DNA from: QWHO01 sp039809865
GTDB taxonomy: Bacteria; Vulcanimicrobiota; Xenobia; Xenobiales; QWHO01
Assembly: GCA_039809865.1 (NCBI GenBank)
Contig: JBDHVW010000034.1
Location: 12,431 to 76,430 of the forward strand
Reading direction: 5' to 3'
Length of the DNA stretch: 64,000 nt
Both the position numbers and the translations under genes were made by a program. The notes under the pieces were generated by a model. It did not search any database. It had not been told where the DNA came from and saw only the letters and a program-made list of their open reading frames with translations. Of this stretch, positions 57,111 to 64,000 are shown piece after piece; positions within the stretch are counted from its first letter, which is position 1; the number at the start of each line of letters is the position of its first letter.

Positions 57111-58598
57111 TCAGACCTCGCGCGGTAGTCGAAGGGTGACGGTCGTGCCCGTGCCCGGAGTCGAATCGACCGTGATGGAGCCGCGGAGATGGGCGGTCAC
57201 GATGTTGTGGACGATGGACAGCCCCAGGCCGCTGCCGCCCTTGCCTCGACCGGTGGTAAAGAAGGGGTCGAAGACCCGTGTCAGGTTCTCGGGCGGGATG
57301 CCCTGGCCGAAGTCCCGCACAGTGATGCGATAGAGGTCATCCTCAACGGCCAGGGCGATCTCCACTTTGCCGCCCACACCCTCGGGATAGGCATAGCGCT
57401 GGGCGTTGCTCAGCAGATTCAGAAGCACCTGCGAGAGAGAGCCGGGGTATCCCAGCCAGTGACCGGACTGGTTCGGCAGAAGGTCGAGCACGACGACCTG
57501 CATCCGGGACTGCCGGCAGGTTACCTGAAAGAGATGCGCGGTCTCGGCCACCACCTCCGGCAGGGACACGGCCTCCTTGATGTCGGTGATCTGATTGACG
57601 GAGACCTTCTTGAATTCCTGGACCAGCTTGTGGGCGCGGGCCACGTTGCGAGAGATGAGAGCCCCGGCGTCGCGCAGATCCTCCAAGACGGACTCATCGG
57701 CCTCCAGCCCGGAGAGACGGCTCGTGATCAGGTCCGCGCCCGTATTGATGATCCCGAGCGGCGTATTGATCTCGTGCGCCACTCCGGCCACCATCTGAGC
57801 GACCGAGCGGTGGCGGGCGTTCTCCGACTCGTCGCGGACCAGTTGCTCGTTCTCATCCCTCAAGCGCTCCAGAGTCCGGCGATACTGCTCGATGGAACGG
57901 GCCACTTCCCCGATCTCGGAGGCATCCTGCTGGTAGCCGATGGCCGCGCCCGCCTTCCCGGCGCTCAGGTCGTTCAGGCTGCAGGCAACCCGGGCCAGGG
58001 GACGCACGACCCGTCGGCGGTAGAACAGCTCGAGGGCGGCCATCAGGCTGAGCGCATCCAGCAGCAAGATGACCAGCGCCACGTCGTCGAGCAGCCCCGC
58101 GCGCGCGACCAGCCTCTGCACGTCGGCGTTCATGCGCTGCTCCAGCAGCCGGCGGCAGTCCGCGATCGGCTGCATGATCGAGGCCTTGGCCGCCAGGAAC
58201 TCCGCGCCGTAGACGATGCCGATGGCCGCCTGCGTGTCCCCGCTCTCCACGGCGGCAAAAGCTTGATTCTCGACCTTCACGAGCTGGTCGGAATTCCGCT
58301 TGGCCCGGGTGAGCAGCGCCTGCTCCTCGTGGGTCAGGTCCATCCGAAGCAGCCCCTCGAGCGCTCGATCTCGATTGCGGTCGACTTCGAGCTCTTTGCG
58401 AAAATCGTCCAGGTACTTGCGTTGGCCCGTAGCGGCGTAGGCCCGCACCGCTCCCGTCAACCGATCGCTGCCGGCGGCCAGTTGCTCGGTGTAGAGCAGC
58501 ATCTGCCGGCGATCCTCCTGGGCCCTCTGGGCCACGATCGAGGAGCTGCGAGCCAGCTGGACAAACGTGACCGCCAGCAGCGTCAGGAGCACGATCAC
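57111..58598 (-). CDS. membrane sensor histidine kinase
   Basis: A 495-residue kinase. Two spans flank a helical periplasmic sensor of the CHASE3/4HB-like type (DRNRDRALEGLLRMDLTHEE near residue 75). The second span is at 172-192, followed by a HAMP-like helix. HisKA has VAHEINTPLGI with His275; the HATPase has LLSNAQRYAYPEG, VRDFGQGIP and GKGGSGLGLSIVH. The start is given as GTG; the frame remains open to a CTG at 58634 that overlaps the upstream REC stop (CTGA) and adds a basic KIK before the span. It forms a unit with two REC proteins. Confidence 0.9.
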   Translation of the reverse strand: MIVLLTLLAVTFVQLARSSSIVAQRAQEDRRQMLLYTEQLAAGSDRLTGAVRAYAATGQRKYLDDFRKELEVDRNRDRALEGLLRMDLTHEEQALLTRAKRNSDQLVKVENQAFAAVESGDTQAAIGIVYGAEFLAAKASIMQPIADCRRLLEQRMNADVQRLVARAGLLDDVALVILLLDALSLMAALELFYRRRVVRPLARVACSLNDLSAGKAGAAIGYQQDASEIGEVARSIEQYRRTLERLRDENEQLVRDESENARHRSVAQMVAGVAHEINTPLGIINTGADLITSRLSGLEADESVLEDLRDAGALISRNVARAHKLVQEFKKVSVNQITDIKEAVSLPEVVAETAHLFQVTCRQSRMQVVVLDLLPNQSGHWLGYPGSLSQVLLNLLSNAQRYAYPEGVGGKVEIALAVEDDLYRITVRDFGQGIPPENLTRVFDPFFTTGRGKGGSGLGLSIVHNIVTAHLRGSITVDSTPGTGTTVTLRLPREV

Positions 58599-58630
58599 GA
58601 CCGTGATGACCTGACTGGCTTGCTTGATCT

Positions 58631-59506
58631 TCAGCGGGCTTGTTTCCAGAGGGCTGAGAAGGTACGCAGGTAGCGGTGGTAGAGGAACGCCTCCCAGTTG
58701 GGGACCGCGGCGGTGCCTCGCAGCACGTAATGAACCTGGGCGTTGCTGGCCGACGGGGCGACCTGCACGAGCAGATCGCGGCCGTCCAGCGTGTAGCTGT
58801 CGCCCGAATCATCCAACCGGAGGGCCGGCAAGGAGACGAGCTCGTCCAGGCGCCGGCGCGCCGAGGCTTCATCCTCCCAATCCTCCACGCCGGCGATGAA
58901 CTCCCCGTCGGTAAAATAGGCCTCCGGGCACTGGATGGTCTCGGCCCTCTGGCCGGTGTGGTGGAGGCGCACCAGTCGCTGCCATTCGCGCAGAGCCTGG
59001 GCCATGCCGCTGCGGGAGGAGGCCGCCGGGACCAGGGAGTGGACCAGGTCCTGGAGGGCCAGGGACAGCGCGCTGAAGTAGTTCTCTCGAACGCCGGCCT
59101 TGACCAGGGTGTAAAGTTTGTCCTCGGTCGCCTCCGCCTTGGCCAGGTAGCCCTGGATGTCATAGCGGTCCAGAACGGTCCGCTCGGGCGCCACTCCGGG
59201 CTGTCCGGTGCGGACGAAGAGCTGCATGCACCGGTTCTTCATCACGTTGCGGATGTAGTCGCAGAGCTCGAGTCCGGCGTGCTCGGTCTCCATCACCACG
59301 TCGATCATGGCCACCGCGGCCATGCTGATGTCGGGACGACCCGAGGTGAGACTCTCCAGAACCTCGATGCCATGGGCTTTGCTGGAGGCTTCGTGGAGCC
59401 GAAGGGGGAGGCCGTAGACCCGAAAATTCCGCATGGCCAGGCGAGAAATCTCGAGAACGTCGGGTTCGTCGTCCACGACGACGATGTGAAACTCGGTAAC
59501 GTGCAT
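58631..59506 (-). CDS. response regulator, REC plus unassigned C-terminal domain
   Basis: A 291-residue protein. Residues 5-135 are a REC domain: VVVDDEPDV (Asp12, Asp13), phospho-acceptor Asp69 in AMIDVVMETEH, and Lys123 in GYLAKAEATEDK. The C-terminal 155 residues have no DNA-binding or enzymatic motif that I recognise; conserved bits are EFIAGVEDWEDE, LDGRDLLVQVAPSA and FLYHRYLRTFSALWKQ. It is a tandem paralogue of the next gene. GGGGAAG precedes the ATG. It probably receives phosphate from the 57111 kinase. Confidence 0.88.
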   Translation of the reverse strand: MHVTEFHIVVVDDEPDVLEISRLAMRNFRVYGLPLRLHEASSKAHGIEVLESLTSGRPDISMAAVAMIDVVMETEHAGLELCDYIRNVMKNRCMQLFVRTGQPGVAPERTVLDRYDIQGYLAKAEATEDKLYTLVKAGVRENYFSALSLALQDLVHSLVPAASSRSGMAQALREWQRLVRLHHTGQRAETIQCPEAYFTDGEFIAGVEDWEDEASARRRLDELVSLPALRLDDSGDSYTLDGRDLLVQVAPSASNAQVHYVLRGTAAVPNWEAFLYHRYLRTFSALWKQAR

Positions 59507-59517
59507 TGCTTCCCCTT

Positions 59518-60390
59518 TTACCCCGCTTGCTTCCAGAGAGCTGAGAAGCTCCGCAGGTAGCGGTGATACAGAAAGACTTCCCAGTCGGGAGCCGGGGCGG
59601 TCCCTCGGAGCATGTAATGAATCTCTGCGTTCGTCGCGGTTGGAGCGATCTGAATCAGCATGTCGCATCCGTCGAGCGTGAAGCGATCGCCGTCCTGGTT
59701 GAGGTTCTGCGCCGGCAGGGCTCTCAGTTCCTCACGCCGCTGGAGGGCCACGCTTTCCTCGGCCCAGGTCTCGAGCCCGGCCACGAGTCGATTGTCGGCC
59801 ACGTAGCACAGGGGCGCTCGGATCGTTTCCGCCATCCCGCCGGCCAGTTTCTGGCGGGCCAGCTCCTCCCACCTGCGCAGCGCCTCGGTGAGCCCTCCGC
59901 GGGTGGCGGCCGCCGGGGCCATGAAGCGCAGTTGGTCCTGAAGCGCGTGGCACAATCCCATAAAATAGGATTGGCGGACACCCGCTTTGATCAGTGTGTA
60001 GAGCTTATCGGCGGTGACTTCGCTCTTGGCGACGTAGCCCTGGATGTCGTAACGGTCGAGGACCGAGCGTTGCGGCGCCATTCCAGGCTGACCGGTGCGA
60101 AGATAGAGCTGCAGCTTGTAATTTCCCATGACCTCGCGAATGTGCTCGCACAGCTCTAATCCGGCATGGTCGGTCTCCATCACGACGTCGATCAGGGCCA
60201 CCGAGGCCAGACTGATGTCCCGCGCAAGCGCCAGGCCGTTCAGCACTTCGATCCCCTCGGCCTTGCTCAGGGCCGAGTGCAGGCGGATCGGCAGGCCGTA
60301 GACACGGAACTGGCGCATCGCCAGGCGGGAAATTTCGTGAACATCCGGCTCGTCGTCGACGGCGACAACGTGAAACTCGGTCACATGCAC
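59518..60390 (-). CDS. response regulator, tandem paralogue
   Basis: A 290-residue protein colinear with its neighbour and clearly duplicated from it: VVAVDDEPDV, ALIDVVMETDH (phospho Asp), GYVAKSEVTADKLYTLIKAG, and the same unassigned C-terminal domain ending FLYHRYLRSFSALWKQAG. Its ATG is at the head of the three-gene unit, 117 nt from the divergent Ser/Thr kinase fusion gene. The C-terminal domain could bind a partner such as that fusion. Retention of both copies suggests different roles. Confidence 0.88.
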   Translation of the reverse strand: MHVTEFHVVAVDDEPDVHEISRLAMRQFRVYGLPIRLHSALSKAEGIEVLNGLALARDISLASVALIDVVMETDHAGLELCEHIREVMGNYKLQLYLRTGQPGMAPQRSVLDRYDIQGYVAKSEVTADKLYTLIKAGVRQSYFMGLCHALQDQLRFMAPAAATRGGLTEALRRWEELARQKLAGGMAETIRAPLCYVADNRLVAGLETWAEESVALQRREELRALPAQNLNQDGDRFTLDGCDMLIQIAPTATNAEIHYMLRGTAPAPDWEVFLYHRYLRSFSALWKQAG

Positions 60391-60507
60391 GACTCAGGCT
60401 CCCTCATCAGCGTTTGCGGGTTGTTATCCACCGCCAGGCAGCCTCCTGCCCCCGTCGCGATCGCCGATTCCAGGAGCAGCGTTCAATTCGGAGAATAACC
60501 GGGGGCT

Positions 60508-62718
60508 TTGGAAACCCAGCGCGTCGCCCCCCTGCCCAGTTTTCTCGAGTTCGTGTGCGAGCTCGGTCGGGGGGGCTCGGGGGAGGTCATCAAGGCCTGG
60601 GACTGGCGCACCAGCACCCAGGTTGCGGTCAAGCTCCTGTTTCCCGGATCGGACGAGGAGACCCGCGAGCGCATGCGCCAGGAGGGACGCGAGCTGGCAG
60701 CCCTGGCGCACCCTCACGTGGTGGCTCTCATCGACTCGGTAGAGCATGAAGGTCAGCAAATGCTGATCATGGAGCTGCTCGAAGGCGGGAATCTGCACGA
60801 TTTCCTGGTGCAATCGCCCGAGCTGCCGGTCATCCTGCAGATGTTCGCCAAGGTCTGCGAAGGCCTCGAGTACATTCATGACCAGGGCCTCGTGCACCGG
60901 GACCTCAAGCCGCAGAACATCCTGTTCAATACCGAGGGCGAGCCCAAGATCGCCGACCTGGGGCTGGTCCGGCGCGTCGGCGTCCGCTCTGGATTGACCC
61001 AGACCGGCATGATGATGGGAACCTGCGCCTACGTGGCCCCCGAGCAGATTCTGAGCACGCGCGAGGCTGGCCCGGCCGCCGACCTGTATGCGCTCGGCGT
61101 CACCATCTACGAGGCTCTGACGGGCGAGTGGCCGTTCGACCGCGACTCCGAGTTCGAGATGATGCAGGCCCACCTGCGCGAGCCGGCGCCCAATCTGCGC
61201 GAGATCCGTCCCGACCTGCCCGAGGCTCTGGACGTGCTGGTCAAGCGCCTGCTGGAGAAAGAGCCCGACCGTCGGCCGCGCTCGGCGGGGCAGGTGCGGC
61301 AGGCTCTGCTCACGGCCCTGGACGCGGACCAGCCGGTGGAGTCCCACGGGGAGCGCGAGTTCGACCCCGGGCAGGCCCTGGCCACGCACGACCCGGGCAC
61401 TTTGCTGCTGGCGCTCAGCCCGTACCTGCGCGACCCGATGAACGGAATTCTCGGCAACGCCCGGCTCCTGGCCGACTCCCAGCTCAGCCCCCACCAGCGC
61501 CAGCAGCTCGAGGCGCTCGACTCCTCGGCCCAGGAGATGCAGCGCCTGCTGCAGGGCCTGGTGGACTATACCCGCCTGCAATTCGGCCGCCTGCGGCTCG
61601 AGCCGGTGGCCACCGACCTGCGCGGCCTGGTGCAAAACCTGGTGCGGGCCCACGAGGCTATCGCTCGCGGCCGCGGCATCTCGCTGACCAGCCACGTGGA
61701 CATGACCGTACCTGACAACGTCGAGTGCGATCCGCTGCGCATCCGCCAGATTCTCACGAGCTTGCTCACCAACGCCATCCAGCACACCGATTCCGCCCAC
61801 GTTTCGGTGGGCGTGCACCGCGACTCGCTCGGGCCGGACGGCGTGGGCTTGCGCGTGGTCGTCAGCGGCGCGGCGGCCCCCGGTGGCTCGGCGGGCCTGG
61901 GGGCGGTGAGCCTGGCCGTGACCCATGCCCTGGTCGAGAAGATGGGCGGTCAGCTCTGGGAAGACCAGAACGCGGTCACGTTCGCGATCTCGCTGCCGGT
62001 AGCCGGCTCGCCGGCCGCCCCCGCCAAGGCGATGAAGTTGACCCGCAACCTGCACGTGCTGGTGGTGGAGGACGACCGCATCAATCGGATGGTGGCGACC
62101 AGGTTGCTCGAGAACCACGGCCACCGGGTGACCTCGGCCGGCGACGGGGTCGAGGCGGTCGAGCTGGCGCTCTCGCTGGGGTTCGACGCCATCCTGATGG
62201 ACCTCGACCTGCCCAAGATGAACGGCCTGGAGGCGACCAAGGCTCTGCGCAACCGGGGCAACATGACGCCCGTGGTGGCGCTGACGGGCCACGAGCGCGA
62301 GGAGTGGACGCGGCGTTGCGTCGAGGCGGGCATGGACGGCTTCTTGAACAAGCCGGTGGACGAGGTGGAGCTGCTGGACACGCTGGCTTCGGTCTTGCGA
62401 GCGGAAGCCTATCCGATGTCCACTCCCGGCGAGGTTCCGGTGCTGAAGGCCGCCGCACCGGACGGCTTCACCCAGGGCTGGGACGAGCGCCTGGAGGCTC
62501 TCGACCAGGCCTTTCGCTCGCTGGAGGCCGATCCACTGGTGCAGGCGGCCGAGCGGATGCAAGACTGGTTGTTGGATATGGGCGCGCTGCCGGCCGCGCG
62601 GGCCGCGGCCCAGATCGCGGCCCTGGCCGAGGAGGGCCGCTTCGAGGCCGCTCTGCACGCGCGGCGCAGTCTGCTGGCCGAATTCGGAAGGCTGAAAGAA
62701 GAGCTGGGTCTTGATTGA
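60508..62718 (+). CDS. Ser/Thr kinase - pseudo-histidine kinase - REC fusion
   Basis: A 736-residue soluble protein. Residues 15-270 are a Ser/Thr kinase: GRGGSGEV loop, Lys42, HRDLKPQN (Asp132), DLG in place of DFG (Asp150), APEQ. Residues 300-500 have the form of HisKA-HATPase, but the His motif reads LSPYLRDPMNG with Pro305 where the His should be, and the G1 box reads VVSGAAAP with no Asp. Residues 513-635 are a good REC with EDD, Asp565 and Lys615. The last 80 residues look like Hpt but lack the AH-x-x-LKG histidine. TTG start. Confidence 0.88.
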   Translation: METQRVAPLPSFLEFVCELGRGGSGEVIKAWDWRTSTQVAVKLLFPGSDEETRERMRQEGRELAALAHPHVVALIDSVEHEGQQMLIMELLEGGNLHDFLVQSPELPVILQMFAKVCEGLEYIHDQGLVHRDLKPQNILFNTEGEPKIADLGLVRRVGVRSGLTQTGMMMGTCAYVAPEQILSTREAGPAADLYALGVTIYEALTGEWPFDRDSEFEMMQAHLREPAPNLREIRPDLPEALDVLVKRLLEKEPDRRPRSAGQVRQALLTALDADQPVESHGEREFDPGQALATHDPGTLLLALSPYLRDPMNGILGNARLLADSQLSPHQRQQLEALDSSAQEMQRLLQGLVDYTRLQFGRLRLEPVATDLRGLVQNLVRAHEAIARGRGISLTSHVDMTVPDNVECDPLRIRQILTSLLTNAIQHTDSAHVSVGVHRDSLGPDGVGLRVVVSGAAAPGGSAGLGAVSLAVTHALVEKMGGQLWEDQNAVTFAISLPVAGSPAAPAKAMKLTRNLHVLVVEDDRINRMVATRLLENHGHRVTSAGDGVEAVELALSLGFDAILMDLDLPKMNGLEATKALRNRGNMTPVVALTGHEREEWTRRCVEAGMDGFLNKPVDEVELLDTLASVLRAEAYPMSTPGEVPVLKAAAPDGFTQGWDERLEALDQAFRSLEADPLVQAAERMQDWLLDMGALPAARAAAQIAALAEEGRFEAALHARRSLLAEFGRLKEELGLD

Positions 62719-63403
62719 GTGGATTCCGCTTGCCGTGGTCGGCCTGGTGGCGGTGGGTGGCTTCGTGGCCGTGCGCAAGTCGGCGGAGGCCGAGCGGGCG
62801 CGCCTCGAGCAGTTGCGCGACTGGGCCGGGCGCAATGGCTTCCGCCTGGACGTGCGGCCCGCGCCCATCGTGCGCCTGCGGGTGACCGGCGAGGACGAGG
62901 TGCCGTTCGTGCTCGAGGCGCGCCACACGACGCAGGGGCAGAACGAGATCCTCACAGAGTGGGTGGCGAGCTCTTTATCGGTGCCCGAGTTGGAGCTCAT
63001 CGTGGTGGGCAAGGAGCTGAACGACTTCTTCCACAGCAAGCTGGGGCAGATGTTGGTGAGCATGGCCGGGAGTCTGACCACCCGCCAGGGTCCGGCCCGC
63101 ACACGCGCCCTGTCTCGCCTGGCGGCCCTGAGCAGCTTTGGAAAGGTGCCGATGCAGCTCGGCTCCGGACGTTTCGTGGCCCTGGCGCGCGTGCCCGAGA
63201 AGTGGCCCGAGCTGCTTTCCCGCGAGGTCGTGGCCCTGCTCGAGTCCTGGCCCAAGACGAAACAGGCCTTCGACGCGCCCACCCTCACGCTCGACAGCGC
63301 CGGCCTGACGGTAGAGGTCGGCCAGGTGCTGAACACCCCCGAGAAGCTGCACCACATGATCCGCATCGGCGCCGCGATGGCCCGCGGGATGCGCGGTGTT
63401 TGA
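62711..63403 (+). CDS. hypothetical protein with N-terminal anchor
   Basis: A 230-residue protein with one N-terminal span (WIPLAVVGLVAVGGFVAV) and a soluble domain: LRDWAGRNGFRLDVRPAP, VPFVLEARHTTQGQNEI and SLSVPELELIVVGKELNDFF. The pattern resembles a short globular sensor or binding domain that I cannot name. TTG start, 8-nt overlap with the Ser/Thr kinase fusion gene, hence in its operon. It may present a ligand to or localise that protein. Confidence 0.7.
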   Translation: MIEWIPLAVVGLVAVGGFVAVRKSAEAERARLEQLRDWAGRNGFRLDVRPAPIVRLRVTGEDEVPFVLEARHTTQGQNEILTEWVASSLSVPELELIVVGKELNDFFHSKLGQMLVSMAGSLTTRQGPARTRALSRLAALSSFGKVPMQLGSGRFVALARVPEKWPELLSREVVALLESWPKTKQAFDAPTLTLDSAGLTVEVGQVLNTPEKLHHMIRIGAAMARGMRGV

Positions 63404-63683
63404 GCAGAGCCTCGCGCTCGGATCGACCTCCGGAGCGACGCTCTGGTTGGAGCCCTGGGGCGATTGCATCGAGCTCCCGAAGGGCCGCACCATCCGCGTG
63501 AACGCTCGTGGAAATCGAGACGGATGTCTCGAAGTCGTGCACGGCCCGGACAGCATCACCATCTGGGCCTGGAATCAGGCTGTCTTGCAGGTGGTTGACT
63601 GCAACGACCAATTGCTCTGGCCTCCAGGCGACGACCCGTGGCCGCTCGAGCCGCCTCCCACCCCCGACGGGCTCCTGCATTAG
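63396..63683 (+). CDS. hypothetical protein, possibly truncated by an insertion
   Basis: A 95-residue protein, GTG start overlapping the upstream gene by 8 nt. SITIWAWNQAVLQVVDCNDQ shows beta-strand pattern; the C-terminus is proline-rich (PLEPPPTPDG). The stop TAG lies at the candidate left end of the insertion element (GAGCGTGTTGACATTCG), so the original end may be lost. No family recognised. Confidence 0.55.
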   Translation: MFEQSLALGSTSGATLWLEPWGDCIELPKGRTIRVNARGNRDGCLEVVHGPDSITIWAWNQAVLQVVDCNDQLLWPPGDDPWPLEPPPTPDGLLH

Positions 63684-63803
63684 AGCGTGTTGACATTCGA
63701 CTGCCGCCTCCTGTGGATAATTGAAGGATATTCTCTATCGCCGTCGCATTACCGAGCGCGATTCTGCAGAGGGGGACTTGGACATGCCGGTGGAGGAGAA
63801 AAA

Positions 63804-63830
63804 CCACGGAGCACACGGAGCGCACGGAGG
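63804..63830. repeat. short ACGGAGCAC-type repeat
   Basis: Three copies of a CACGGAG unit (ACGGAGCACACGGAGCGCAC within 63806-63825). Similar heptad-like repeats are scattered in many bacterial genomes. The stretch 63684-63926 otherwise holds no gene that I can support. Confidence 0.6.
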
Positions 63831-63926
63831 GGTACTTCTGGAACCTTTGACAGAGGCGATTATCGGTGCGGCAATAGAACGAATGGTTCTCTGACAAGTT
63901 GCAGCGTGTCAGTTTGCGGCCCTTCG

Positions 63927-64000
63927 TCAAGCAAGCCAGATAAAGGTGGCCACCAGCGCGATGAATGCGCTGAAACGGCTCGCAAGCTTGTCGTAGCGTG
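63927..64000 (-). pseudogene. C-terminal end of an IS5-family transposase (runs off right edge)
   Basis: The minus strand encodes RYDKLASRFSAFIALVATF, then IWLA and stop. That ending (R-Y-[DE]-K-L-A-x-x-F-x-A-F, then W-L) is the typical C-terminus of IS5-type DDE transposases. Only 24 codons are in the window, so integrity cannot be judged. No IS element terminus is certain; a candidate is at 63683. Confidence 0.65.

Overview
The window is 64 kb of high-GC DNA, dense with genes on both strands, with no rRNA or tRNA gene that I can recognise. Start codons are often GTG or TTG, and many consecutive genes share an NTGA start/stop overlap. Eukaryote-like Ser/Thr kinases, FHA, CHAT, PAS/GAF histidine kinases, LysM proteins, pseudopilins and a predicted outer-membrane barrel point to a signalling-rich, probably diderm soil-type bacterium. 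Myxococcota, Acidobacteriota, Armatimonadota or Eremiobacterota-like lineages are all possible. The sequence alone does not settle the phylum, and no 16S or ribosomal gene is present.

Layout. 1-5025: a potassium transporter (kup), a GNAT acetyltransferase, two uncharacterised proteins and a YbdK-type carboxylate-amine ligase. 5370-17657: a hypothetical gene and a histidine kinase on the plus strand, then a minus-strand train. The train runs from a REC/BTAD regulator through three pseudopilin-like genes, two membrane Ser/Thr kinases with C-terminal kinase domains, an FHA protein with a CHAT fold lacking catalytic residues, and a small protein. 17781-20860: a lytic transglycosylase and two LysM-type paralogues that lack signal peptides. 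21041-25561: an OPT transporter and small enzymes. 25823-31022: a hybrid histidine kinase coupled to a TPR-CHAT protease whose 5' end carries an apparent frameshift. 30994-38255: a GAF protein, thymidine kinase, a cyclase-ATPase-TPR regulator and an M14 carboxypeptidase with an EF-hand loop. 38541-43202: a glycoside-hydrolase-like protein, an NCS2 transporter with an extra C-terminal domain, and an anthrax-lethal-factor-like metalloprotease. 43220-44400: a 1.2-kb tandem array with higher-order structure. 44599-49364: outer-membrane protein, ArsR/SRPBCC pair, beta-propeller, lipoprotein, and a pseudopilin plus GspF/PilC protein. 49409-53749: histidine kinase, propeller-tipped pilin-like protein, pseudopilin, DUF1622. 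53867-57058: a clostripain-family (C11) protease ending in glycine-zipper segments. 57111-63683: histidine kinase with two tandem REC proteins, facing a one-chain Ser/Thr kinase-pseudo-histidine kinase-REC protein. 63927-64000: the end of an IS5-like transposase.

How the parts may work together (inference). The strongest candidate for an undescribed system is the 7.8-17.7 kb operon, which couples pseudopilins to two envelope-spanning Ser/Thr kinases and a tandem-FHA pseudo-CHAT reader, headed by a transcription factor. A second theme is caspase-like proteins: a pseudo-CHAT, an intact TPR-CHAT and a C11 protease within 50 kb. A third is collapsed phosphorelay modules, in which a histidine kinase core has lost its His and is welded to a Ser/Thr kinase. 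At least five families of short dispersed repeats sit between genes, and one copy forms an intrinsic terminator.
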